Source: Icerya purchasi (lineage: Eukaryota > Arthropoda > Insecta > Hemiptera > Monophlebidae). From it: a stretch of DNA of 64,000 nucleotides. The stretch spans positions 594,791,643 through 594,855,642 of the forward strand of contig CM077115.1 of the NCBI GenBank assembly GCA_039619475.1, read 5' to 3'. The notes beneath the pieces are model-generated. The model was given only the letters and a program-made list of their open reading frames with translations, was not told the DNA's origin and ran no database searches. This document shows positions 44,476 through 55,169 of this stretch, in pieces. A program made the translations under genes and the position numbers. Positions within the stretch are counted from its first letter, which is position 1, and each line of letters starts with the position of its first letter.

Positions 44476-45009
44476 TTTTCTTCTATGATTTTATCATATC
44501 TAAGGCGTAAAATAACCATTGAATCAAAAAAAATTAAAAGTTGATAGTTTGTAATTTTTTAAATACGCCTGACTATACATTAACAAAAAAAGAAAAGGAG
44601 AAGAACCGATAATGCATTTGACCGCTTATTAATAATTAATCATCTTCGTCCGTTTTGCATCACTATTGTTGATAATACTCCTAAATTTACATCACAAAAG
44701 TCTGTTTATCTGTATTTCACGTTGCAGTTGTTATTTAAGAAAAAAAGCAGAAAATATTTAAAAAAAGGCGAATAACCAAATAAAATGATGTAAAATATGT
44801 GTTTTGTGATTACATATATGAATGCATATATAACATGCTACACGCGCGTAAAAACTAAATCGTTAACGAAGAACGGTATTTTTTAGGTGGAATTTCTGAT
44901 AGCAGTATTTGGTAACTCGTGTTCCCTCACTAACACAGATGATAACATTTAACGGATGTTATACACCTGAAAATCACCGCAGTTAGTCCGTAAAAAGGTC
45001 TGTGTTCGC

Positions 45010-45057
45010 CTGCGCCCGAAAGAGGCTGTGCCCGAAAGTATCTGCGCCCGAAAGAGG
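45010..45057 (+). repeat. 16 bp tandem repeat, three units
   Basis: CTGCGCCCGAAAGAGG, CTGTGCCCGAAAGTAT and CTGCGCCCGAAAGAGG follow one another. The array is GC-rich in an AT-rich setting. Confidence 0.8.
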
Positions 45058-45112
45058 GTGACCTCCGTGCTGCTCCAGGCGTTAATTCAAAGATGGCGTG
45101 ATAATAATACAT

Positions 45113-45405
45113 ATTTATGTGCTTTTGATTTTGGAAAAGCTTTTGAAAGGTTCAAAAGCTGATGTATCAAAACTTATGATGTTAAAAATATGGGAATTAT
45201 TAAAAATTGGAATCAAAAGAGAAGTAGGACAAACGTGTATTATACATCCCTGCAAATTTAATATATAATATAGAGGGGCAATTTTTGATGAAGCTCCGGC
45301 AGATACTTCAAGTGGAGTTACTGCTGATATTGTAAAAATAAATAATATCAGATGCGCCGATGATACTCTAGTGTTGACCAACTCGAAATTGCTAAATTAA
45401 CGACA
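45113..45405 (+). pseudogene. Decayed LINE reverse-transcriptase fragment
   Basis: Read across frames: FDFGKAFERFKS (RT motif A region), DVKNMGIIKNWNQKRSR (the IIKNLYWNQ..A signature of a common insect endonuclease-RT family), DEAPADTSSGVTADIVKINN and NIRCADDTLVLTNSKLLN (the YADD block). Motif order is correct and the parts between are deleted. A fragment of the C-terminus of the same family lies at 51490-51957, but the two are separate insertions. Confidence 0.6.
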
Positions 45406-46095
45406 GTCTGCAACTTGGATTATCATTAAAAAAAAGAGGACAAAAAATTCACGAAAACAAACAGGAATTGTAGAAGAATCAGTAAGATGAAATTAAACAA
45501 TTAAAGGGTTGGATTAAAAAAATGTTAAACCGTTCTCCAAACCCGGTAGTGGAGTTAAAGATCCCTCCGTATAAGTTCGGGTTACCTTTTGGGAAAATGA
45601 AAAATGCTACACATAAATAAAGATTTCCGGTTAATAACGGTAAGGTGTTGTATTTAAATTTTATTATAATACAGTATAGGAAATCACAAACGGTCACAGG
45701 TGCTAAAAAAGTGAAGCTTTCGAAATGTAGATTTACCGCGCGTTATTAAAAATAAGCTTAAAAAATACTAAAGTACTTGAAGAAAAATTTGGAATTAGTT
45801 AAAATTATTCAGATTCGATAAATGTGAAGATCATACATACTTTGAATGCGAAATGAGTAAATGTGTAGACTGTCTCAATTAATAATTGGAGAGGAAACAC
45901 AAATCACGGACGAGGGCGGAAATATCATGATTTGGAAATCCAAAGCAGTGGTAAAACAACCAGCGGGAAAATTCGGAAAGCCGTAGAGAGGGTAGTCGTT
46001 TGAAGTATGATAGCCGACGGTCTTGGGTATATTCGAAATTAAAACCAACGTTCCATAATCTATATTTCCTCCCATCGTTCTTCTTCTGAATATTT
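45406..46095. other. Unassigned DNA after the RT fragment
   Basis: May hold further decayed LINE sequence (GC-richer patches at 45530-45600 and 45900-46030), but no translated block is clear enough to call. Confidence 0.25.
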
Positions 46096-46880
46096 AATTA
46101 TCTCCGACTCCATGTGTGCTCCTAAAGCTATTTCCTCACATTTCCCCTCCCACTCCTCTGACCTTTTTATCCTCTGTATTTGCTCCCTCATACACACACC
46201 CTTTTCTCTCTTCATGCTATACCCGCATTGATATGCTCTGGGTGGTCCCTAGTCATATGGGGATAGAGGGTAATGAAATGGCAAATTCCTTGGCTTAGAT
46301 ATTGCTATATTCTCCCGATATTTTTTCTCTAAAATTCTCGTCTCTAATTTAGTGTAAAAAGTGTTTCATGTTAGATTTTGGTGTCAAATTTATACGTTTC
46401 TTCCTTTTCTAATCAACCTTCCTTTTCCATTTTTCCATCCAACCTAATCTTCCCACGCGGCCCCTTGGTTTTACGATTTTCCTTCGCTTTGCCGCTTCGT
46501 TATTGTCTCTATTATCCATTTACGTCTGAATCATACTCTTCTTCCTTCCTCGCGTTATCGTTTTCATCTCGCTTTATCCCCTTGTTTTTCATTCTGACGA
46601 CGAAGCCGTCTGTGGTCCTGACCATGTCTTCTTTGAATGCCCATCCTTCGTGAACGAACGCACTTCTTTGTATTCCGATCTGTTATTAAACTCCCTAACC
46701 CTTCTTGCGCTTCGTATATCTTATCGTTTCCGTTGATCTCCGTTGTTCCTATCCTCAGTTCTTTTATCTTATCAATATTTGATACCGACTCTATATTTAA
46801 CCGATCCTTCTCCTTCGTTTCGTTTCTGGACGAAGATCCTTTGTTGATATGCCCAAAGGGGGGGTTACAAAAAAAAAATT
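46096..46880 (+). pseudogene. I-like LINE 3' fragment (RNase H end and tail)
   Basis: IDMLWVVPSHMGIEGNEMAN near 46230-46290 is the final RNase H block, with its His and the Glu-Gly-Asn-Glu turn present. RLNHTLLPSSL lies near 46525-46560. A DEAVCGPDHVFFECPSF tail with Cys/His ligands lies near 46598-46650, followed by NERTSLYSDLLLNSL. Stops occur in the last part. The copy ends in GGGGGGGTTACAAAAAAAAA near 46859-46880. It is 5'-truncated and belongs to the same family as the copies at 4979, 39240 and 48672. Confidence 0.65.
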
Positions 46881-47459
46881 AAAACCACTTCTTTCATAAG
46901 AAATACAGAAGACCATTATTTGGTTGCGTATCTCTATAATGAAGTGCAAAGTATCCAGTTTTTGATATACAATGAGCCGCATCAATATTGGGCCACTATG
47001 TTTAAAAATGGGATGGTATACGTCAGTGCAATAAGAAAAAAAGCTTATTAAATGTTTTTACAAAAATAAATAATACGCCTTCTTTAATATAAAAACAGTT
47101 AAAAAAAAACAACAAATCAAACAGCTCCAATGGGGAAAACGCAACATTTGCAAGTTATATTTCTTACTCCTTATAGTGCTGCTTGTATTCTCTCATTTCC
47201 TCCAGCTATTCGGTTAATCCTGTCCTTGAATTATTTTTATTCCCTATATCTTTAAATGTTTAAAAAGAAGAACTTTATTTTCCCTTTCTTCCGATTTCTT
47301 GGGCTAATTACGTATTTAACAAACCCATTGACTAAAAACAAAAGAAAAAAACAAAAAAAAGTTGGAAGGTGAAATGACAGAAAAAGCAATGGACGCCTCC
47401 GGATAGCGAACAATATGATGATAAATTAAAATTAGTATTTACACGCAAGTTCTCTCGGT
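46881..47459. other. Unassigned AT-rich DNA
   Basis: No coding sequence or transposon end is recognised. Confidence 0.3.
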
Positions 47460-48260
47460 TTTAATGGCAAAGTTGAATCGCGTCGGTATCGATGGAAGTA
47501 ACTTTCGAGTGTAATCAGTCAGAATCTTTATCTATTCGTCTTGGAGTAGTAGTTGCTCTTTTAACACTAATGTCGATTCGAAATGGGGCTTTCGCGTAAT
47601 TTTTCGTTCAAATACTCCCCCACACATTTTCGATAGGATTATAGTCCAATGGCTGCAGCGGTGGTTCTAATACTTTAGGGCGGTTATAAAGCAACCCCTC
47701 GAACAAATTTTCTATACCTTCTGCTCAGGAGTGTTAAAACTTGAATGACTTCGCAATGCCTAATTTTTCTATACGGTGGCGAAGATTTTCGAAGAAATTG
47801 ATGTACATATCAGCGTTCATGTTCAATAAATATCAGTGCGTCGCAAAAAGTGTCATAACCTGACCGACTCCATCTTTCAGCGTCTTATTTATATGATCTA
47901 ATGCGGCATTTGGTTTCCGTCGAACTTCCCGCTTCTTGTCATGTTAAATTTCAATTGTCACTGAAAATTTTATATTTCAAGATTTCTCATCAATTTGCGC
48001 GAACGATTTTTCTTATTAATAGCATTCATGTAACGTTTCGACAAACAGATCGTCAACGAGTAATGTTAGCAGACATTTTTTTTTCCCGATTATTTATCTT
48101 ACTTTAGTGCACTTAACAAATTTTTTCCTACATAATCCGCCATTTTTATCAAAAGCTGAAAGTTTTTTAGACTGACTTTTCTCGGGAATAGATTTGACTC
48201 TATCCTCTCGTTTACATCGTCGAACGATGTTTACATTGCGACAGTTTCAATACGGATGGA
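47460..48260 (-). pseudogene. Decayed Tc1-like transposase
   Basis: The minus-strand translation gives, with frame changes, RVKSIPEKSQSKKLSAFDK (between the HTH units, near 48200), KFNMTRSGKFDGNQMPH (near 47940), NADMYINFFENLRHRIEKLG (near 47810) and PLDYNPIENVWG (near 47640). This order and spacing matches Tc1-family transposases (NADMYI.IL, DLNPIENVWG). The aspartate of the terminal block remains, but in LDYNP form. The HDN/QDN block before it is destroyed and many stops occur. I could not locate inverted repeats, so the ends are approximate. Confidence 0.7.
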
Positions 48261-48671
48261 ATTTCATCATCTGACAAACCGTTCGAATAATTAAAAGTGA
48301 TCTACTGCCTCACAATTACCGATTAATAATGTTTTTCGCTCATTTATTCACGGATAATTTAAATTTATGCATGTAAATGAAGTTGCTCGTGAGAAACCAG
48401 CGTTACACTATGTGCGCTACATACGCTCAGAAGAGCATATTATCCGGAAGTTCCTAATACGACATACCAATTTACTTTTTACTTCTTTTTTCACTGTGAT
48501 CAATTTTTTTGAATTATTTTTTTAACATTACTATTCGAGGAAGTTCATTTTGCATATTTAAAACAAGCAGAAAAAAGATTTTTTCCTCCCCTTTCAGCAC
48601 TTTTTTTTTTTTTTTTTTGGGTTCGTCTACAAGGCATTGGCCCAAGAACAGAGGAAAAAGGACGGAGAAAC
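48261..48671. other. Unassigned AT-rich DNA
   Basis: Contains a T run at about 48600-48618, which may be the reverse complement of a poly(A) tail belonging to the minus-strand LINE fragment that begins at 48672. Confidence 0.35.
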
Positions 48672-49015
48672 TTAGATCTTTATACGATCACAGATAGCCG
48701 ACAAAAAGGAATCAAGAGCCTGAACAACGGAAGGTGAAGGAAGGGAGAGAATGAACGAATCACTGTATGGAGTGGCAATATGTAAAAGGGAGGAGTAGAA
48801 AACAGCTTGATCGGTTGCAAGAGATGCACACTCGAACATTATACGATCATCGGCATCACACAAAAATTGGATATTGGAGGGGTGCAAAGGACACAGAAAG
48901 GAGACGGCACAAGAGAGAAACGGAAAAGTGAGGAAGGGAGCAAACTGTGCCTAAAGCGCAGGTGGCAAATTGCAGAGATGTGCACTTATCAATATTTAAA
49001 TACGATTACCCAATA
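48672..49015 (-). pseudogene. I-like LINE C-terminal fragment
   Basis: A 71-codon minus-strand frame contains CDADDRIMFECASLATDQAV (Cys/His tail) and ILSLPSPSVVQALDSFLSAI before the stop. Upstream in the same direction, HLCNLPPALKAQFAPFL is a decayed linker. It pairs with the copies at 4979-5450 and 39240-39935, and the T run at 48600-48618 may be its poly(A) tail. Confidence 0.65.
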
Positions 49016-49072
49016 TTAATTTGAATATATATATGTTTACCTTATATACATGCTTTATATATATATATATAT

Positions 49073-49179
49073 TCAGGAAATTTATTTTATGCTTAATTAA
49101 TTGTTCGCCCAAATGATTTTTCCGTTAGGACTTTTTTGTTAATCTTGACGAGCTTTATAGCCTAAAAAAAATTTCCTGA
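49073..49179. repeat. Short inverted repeat with 12 bp arms
   Basis: TTCAGGAAATTT at 49073-49084 and AAATTTCCTGAA at 49168-49179, followed by GGTTTCAGAACACCCTATAT. It may be part of a terminal inverted repeat of a small DNA element, but no second terminus or TSD was found. Confidence 0.35.
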
Positions 49180-49195
49180 ATTGGTTTCAGAACAC

Positions 49196-51489
49196 CCTAT
49201 ATACATGTATTGTAATAAATCGGCTATCAGTGTGACAAATTCGGGTTCCCTTGTTCGGGCTGCCGGTGTTATGAATTCGCATCGTTCGTTGGTGCCAATT
49301 TAGTGAATGGCGACACTCTCGTGTTCGGTTTGCTACTATTATCAATTTTTTAAGACTTCCCAATGTTATCGACTTAATGCCGTATTCCCATTTCGGGGAC
49401 ACGGGTCCGCTTGTTGATCTCCTTGTAGGTAAAAAAAAAAATTTGCGAAAACATGCAATAATCACGAAAAATCACCGGTGCCAGCAACACTAATAGTGCT
49501 ACATTCTGAACAGCTCTCATCAGCAAAACATTAAGTCTACAACAGAGGCACATGTACCGAAAAAATCTGTCTAGATAGAGCGAAGTTTTACTTCAGTACC
49601 GAAGCACCTCTCCTCAACTGGGAAATCTCACTGCTATTGTTGATCACGAGTTGAAATAAACCGAAATAAACGTCTCATCACAGAAAAACGAATAAGCCTG
49701 CTCATTTCTGATTTATGTTAAGCTGAAAAAAACATATCGACCGAAACACGAACATATTAAACAGAACGCAGCGGCAACTAGCCGTATGGGAAGAAAAATA
49801 ATTATTAATGAACCGTAGGTAATGGCATCCAAAACGAGCACTCTAAAATGCGTATATATCTAACGATAGGACTAGATTAGACGCCACCGTTCCCATCGAA
49901 GCGACTGCCGAAAATCGACCTTTCGCAGCAATTCGTAAAAAACGATAAACTGCAATTCGCAACAATTGTATCATTCTAAAATGATCTCTTAATTACACAG
50001 CGATCCACAATTACACGAATTATCTCTTTCTGTCGCGTCATCGCACGCACGGTGGCTGTTACCTGTACAATACTTGCACTCCCCAGCTAACAGGTAGTTC
50101 TGCAAGCCGAAAACAACGCGACTTTTCCGAAATTAATATATACACACACACACAGACACATCTACATATACCAATTTCATTTTTATGTGAAATTTTAAAT
50201 TCTGTTGACAAATGAATACCACACTAAATGAAATAATCTGTAAGGGACAATTTGTAAAGAAATAAAATTTCCATTTTCAATTAAAATTTACAAATTTATA
50301 ACAGACACAGAAATGTTTAAGACTAGTTTGAGTGCCATTACTAAATATTCTGACGCAACATCGGCAGCGATACGCTATTTTGTATCCGCGTACTGCTCCA
50401 TCGGCATCGTGCGTCGACCACTACTTACACATGATCATCGCGATGATTCACAAGAGCCAGTTTCCATAACCGCATTAGGGCTCATCCACCGGTATTAGGT
50501 CACAATAAGATGGATCCACGAAAAATTCATCAAGATGTGCACTTTATAATTACTTTTTTAATTTTAGCAGTTATCATTACCGAATAATATTCTAGTATTT
50601 CGGAAGTTGAAAACCGACAATTTCCGTATTATCACTGTCAAATTACCGGGGTCTTTTTCTAACAAATCGGGTCCCTGTTTGGTTATGTTTATTTCGATAT
50701 GAACGATGTGGATTTTTCGTTATATTTATTGAGTCCGTAGTAGGTGGCGCCAGTTTGATATTTGTCGCTTATTTCTCCCTGTTCTGGGACGCTAATAAAT
50801 ACCATCTGACTTGTCTCGAAATGCCTGCTTGCTATACCGTGTTTGACTATTTCATAAGCAGTGCTATTCGTGAATTTTTTAAAGTTCCTTAAGCGTTCCC
50901 CGGGCGGTGAAATCATTTCAAAGGGGGGAAAGAAAAAAAAGGTGAATTTAAGTTACTATTTCCTCGATCACAGTAATTTCTTATTATTGCAGCATCTCAT
51001 GCAACACACGAAAAAAGTGAAGGGAAAAGACGGAGAATTTTGTAGGTACTGATATTTTATTTTACAGGAAAAATGCGAATGGCGAACGATATTCACGAAT
51101 AGAGACGAATTTTGTACTTTTTAAACGGAATAATCGTGCAAAAATATATATTAATTTTTCTAATCCGATGACGGCCAGATTGGATTATTATTTCGACAAA
51201 GAGGGGGGTGAGCTTGGAAGTTGACCAGCGGTAAACGATCAACGGTAACGATGATAACATAGCGGCGGCGATCAAAGGCAAGCTCAGTGAGATCAAAGAG
51301 GAAGTTACATAATCCACCGGCTGCACTCTACCTGTCCGAGTGAAAGTTAGATGATATTTAGCCAGGACAGCGAAAAAACACTCCTATACATGTTAAAAGG
51401 TTGATTGGGGTTATCGTTGTTTTAAAACAACTACGCCATTCTTAGCAGTCTGGGGAACAATATATATTTTGTTTCGTAATTACCTCATG
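49196..51489. other. Unassigned DNA with two exon-like short frames
   Basis: The minus-strand frames at 49187-49465 (92 codons) and 50692-50916 (75 codons, starting ISPPGERLRNFKKFTNST) have balanced amino-acid composition, unlike the low-complexity frames around them. I recognise neither family. They could be host exons, transposon pieces or chance. An AC tract lies near 50140-50155. Confidence 0.2.
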
Positions 51490-51957
51490 TTAGCCGTGGA
51501 CTTTGAAGAAAAATACTCCGAATCGATTACAAGCTTTAGAATTGTGGTGCTATCGAAGAATTTTCAGGGTATTCTGGACGGCTAAAAAGACCAACCGGGA
51601 GATACTCAGGGTTAGGAAAAAAGAGGGCGAATTGATTAATTTAATAAAAAATAGAAAATTGAAATATTTTGGACACTTGATACACTTTGCTACAAACCAT
51701 TTTGACGGGGGAAATTGAAGAGTTGGACAGAGGAAACGTACTTGGTTCTATGATATCACGAAGTAGGGACAAGATTAAGTATAGAGTGGTTGGTTTACTC
51801 CGCGTACGGCAGAAAGTGGTACCAGAATATCATTAAGACTTTGCTAGATGGCCACCCATGACCGAGATCGGTCTCGGGACAGCAAGAAGAAGAATTTGTA
51901 TGAAATAAAGAGGACACGCTGTACAATTTCTAAGTTCTTTTTTTTTTTTTTTTTTTT
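51490..51957 (+). pseudogene. LINE C-terminal fragment (endonuclease-RT family)
   Basis: LQALELWCYRRIFRVFWTAK, then TNREILRVRKKEGELI and RKLKYFGHLIHF match the E.WCYRRML.I.WTD..TN.EVL....K.RKL.Y.GH..R signature near the C-terminus of a very common insect non-LTR family. After a stop, MTEIGLGTARRR echoes the usual ending. Upstream RT and endonuclease are missing. It is the same family as the RT scrap at 45113-45405. Confidence 0.65.
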
Positions 51958-54089
51958 TAATAAAAGATGAGTGACGTAGCCAATTGAAAACGATTTTTTT
52001 AAAAGACGTTTAGAAGAAAAACGATTAAGGGCCAAGTTTTGCGAAATAAGGTGGAATTACTGAAAATTATTCTAGAATAAAATTTTAAAAAAAATCTAAA
52101 CATTTTTATTGTCCAAGGCATATTCTTGTATTTATGAACAAGGTTAATTAACCAATTTAAATTTTAACGAGAATATCTTTGATACGTGCATGTGTCATAA
52201 AACGATTTTGACACAGGCCAAATAAATAATGTCGATAAATTGAAATCGGTTTTATTAAAGGAGAATCGGCGTGATATCGAAAGAAAATGGTAACTCATTT
52301 TATACAGCTTTACAATTTTGAAATATAATTTTAAAAAAAAAGAAATTACGAATATAAAGAGATATCCCGATAATATATCGATAACTCCTTTGTGCCAATA
52401 TCCCCTTTTTTTTATCGATAAATTATAAATCATCGAGAAGATGTTAGAAAGAAAAACTTCCATTTTAATGCGTATGAAAAGTAGAGTTATTTCCAAGAAG
52501 TTTAAAAAAATAAATTTTTATATCGATTATAGCAAAACGTCGGAAAACTTAATATGTTAATTATTTTAGTTTAATTTGTTCTCTCTTTAGATTAAAACAT
52601 ATTTTCGAATTAATTTCCGTATTAAAAAAGAAAAATTAAACAATTTTATCGCAATTTTTGTTATTATTTCGGACAATATTGAAAAATTAATTTCGTAAAC
52701 TAGCTGTTAACGGTGCCGCAATATGCTACAACTTTCGGTCGTATCGCTTGATTCCGAAAATCGTGGTTATTCTTATTTATACATTCTCGCTATAACTAGC
52801 GCATAGGGCTCGAATCCGCGGTAATTTTATTTAAAATGTTTCACATCGAAGCAAGCCATTTTCAGTTATTCATCCTGCGTAATATTTATAAAGTAATTAT
52901 ATTCGTTAAACAATTAAACGAAGAAAAAAAATCCTAGTCACTTATTGTGTATGTACACTCATTTTTATATGATACTATAATTCTGCACATGAAGTGTAGA
53001 TTTCATTTAAAGCGGTAGAGAAGAATCATTAAGATTATCTTGCATGAATTAACTTATACACTCGTAAAATTCATGCAAGCTACAGACCGACGCAGATAAC
53101 TCCACATGTTCGCTCCAGTCATGTATGCTCCACATTCATGGAAATCTGGAGAAAAATTCTTATAAAAACTTCAATTACCCGCTACTGGCTGAAAGCATTT
53201 TCCGTTTTTCTATACGCGTGTAGCGACCTATTTTTTGATATCAATAATGAAAGATTAGCGAGAAGTTTTTCAGTTCTTTTATTTTTATTTTTAATCTAAA
53301 ATATGCATGGTGTGGAAGGAATTGGTTGTGCATAATTTTGATTTACTGTGAAACTTCAGACTTATCCCGAGGGGCAGCGGTTTTGATGTCTCGCAATTTT
53401 TGTACATCACAGCGGCCGGTACACATAACCGCACACTGATGTAGCATGCAATATTTTAGGTAGACGATATTTTTGTTGCATGTCTGGTAACTGCTTATTT
53501 TGAACTTTTTTAAGCGTCTCGTAAGAATGTTTTACTTCACTTTAATTTTCCGTTTGACACTGTGGTTTGACGATTTTGCAGTTATTTGCTTCAGTTAATG
53601 TCTGCCCCTAGTGACATTATTACTAGAAGATATCGGCATAAAGGTTCACTTCTATCTGTCACGTGAGGGTTTTCACCACAGTCGAGTAGAAAATAAATAA
53701 ATACGATACTCCGCGGAGGGGCATCGATCGTTAAGAATTTAGCGGGCTACCTTATATTCCTTTAAAACGCAGGTTTGTTTATTAAAAAAATGCAATTTTA
53801 TAGTATTTAAATAATTCATATATTTTTTTTGTCTCAGTTTTTCACCTTTTGGCCAACTTACTCTTATTCATATTTTCTTAAAAATTGATATACTTTTCTA
53901 CACTCGTATTTGGTTTATACTATTGCGTTGTTTTTCAAAGCTATATGCATAATAGAGCGAGAGAGTTGTGAAAATCGATGAAGAACCGAAGATGGAGGAA
54001 ACTGCTTTAAGAGGTGTAAAGGAACTATACTCTAGCTTCGTTCCTGTTTCTGATTTACATCAACTCCCTTCATAAATATGTGTTACACA
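51958..54089. other. Unassigned AT-rich DNA
   Basis: Long AT-rich stretch without a recognised gene. A CTCGAATCCGCGG word near 52809-52821 resembles a tRNA B box, but no A box or cloverleaf lies upstream. Confidence 0.3.
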
Positions 54090-54900
54090 TTCGACTGTAC
54101 ATGCCTAGGCGGATGATATAGCACTCGTAATTGAGCACCATGACATTAATGTGGCCGAAAAACTGTTTTTAAGAGGATGTTGATACTATAAATAGTTGAG
54201 CACGTGATAAACACCTAACGATTAATACAAAAAGAATTAATTCTTTTATATATAATCCAGCAGATGTAGAACTGTAAACGTTCTATTGTAATGCATAATA
54301 ATAGCTGCTTACACAACTGTTTGACTCCTACCTTAAATTGTAGTTGTACTCCGCTGGAAACGACGTTAAATACTTTGGATTAACTTTTGACAGAATATTT
54401 ATTACAAATTTATGAAATAAAATTAGGCAAACGCTACCAGCATTAGATTATTAGTTCAATTAATATCAATATGATGGTCTTCGTGTATACTTTAACGCTA
54501 TGGTCTTGTCACGAATCTTATATGGAATATCAATTTTGGGGAAGCAAATAGTGCAATAATCAAAAGGATTATTAGTAATCAGCAAAGGAAGTGCTTAAAG
54601 ATAATAATCCCTCAAAAAAAGATCAGGCTACTATTAACATCAGCTGGCGGAGAGAGAAAAACGAAATATCCCCAAAGATGTTATACTTCTTATCACCGAC
54701 TGCTCGAGTATAAGACTAATAATACTCCATTATCTTGGACGGAAAGAGGTAGTAGAACAACCAGGAATTATAAGGAAGCTACCAAAAGGTATAAATAGCA
54801 AGATAGAGACAATACGGATGAGGCAGTTTTAATTAAATTGCTGGTACGAATTCCAGAAGATTTAATGAACACAAAGGTAAGACTTTAGAAACTAATAATT
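54090..54900 (+). pseudogene. Decayed LINE RT fragment (C-terminal half)
   Basis: ADDIALVIEHHDINVAEKLF (the YADD block, Tyr lost) near 54110, VKYFGLTFDRIF near 54367 and IRQTLPALDY near 54420. An AMVLSRILYGISILG block follows near 54500, with TAQ.K.-type remnants after it. The order matches the end of RT in Jockey-like or related LINEs. Stops and frameshifts are frequent, and no intact domain or 3' end could be defined. Confidence 0.55.
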
Positions 54901-54926
54901 AAGCTTGTGAAACCCACAACTTATTA

Positions 54927-55169
54927 TTATATAAAAAAAAAAAAAGTTTTTAGGTCGACTAAGATTCCTTTTAATGGTGTTTTCCTTCTTTGTTCAAATT
55001 TAATGCACTGCTCAAAAACTATATGCTCCAACGTTCTTTGCAAACTACAAAAAGTCACACGTATTGCTATATTCCCGAAAACCGTGCAACATGAGACGAT
55101 ATCATGCTCGAAGCTAATTCTACATGTTGTTTGCTTTTGGGCTCGCCAAAAAAAAAAAAAAAAAAACAT
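54927..55169 (-). pseudogene. LINE C-terminal tail fragment
   Basis: The minus-strand frame is open for 80 codons between A/T runs. RTLEHIVFEQCIKFEQRRKT is the ..LEHI.F.C..F...R. Cys/His tail found after RNase H in I/LOA-type ORF2, as in the full-length element (GSLEHLVWQC). The rest reads CRISFEHDIVSC and is less clear. Confidence 0.5.

Noticed and set aside
52801..52830. tRNA gene from a B-box-like word
   Set aside because: No A box at the proper distance and no cloverleaf; a chance match.
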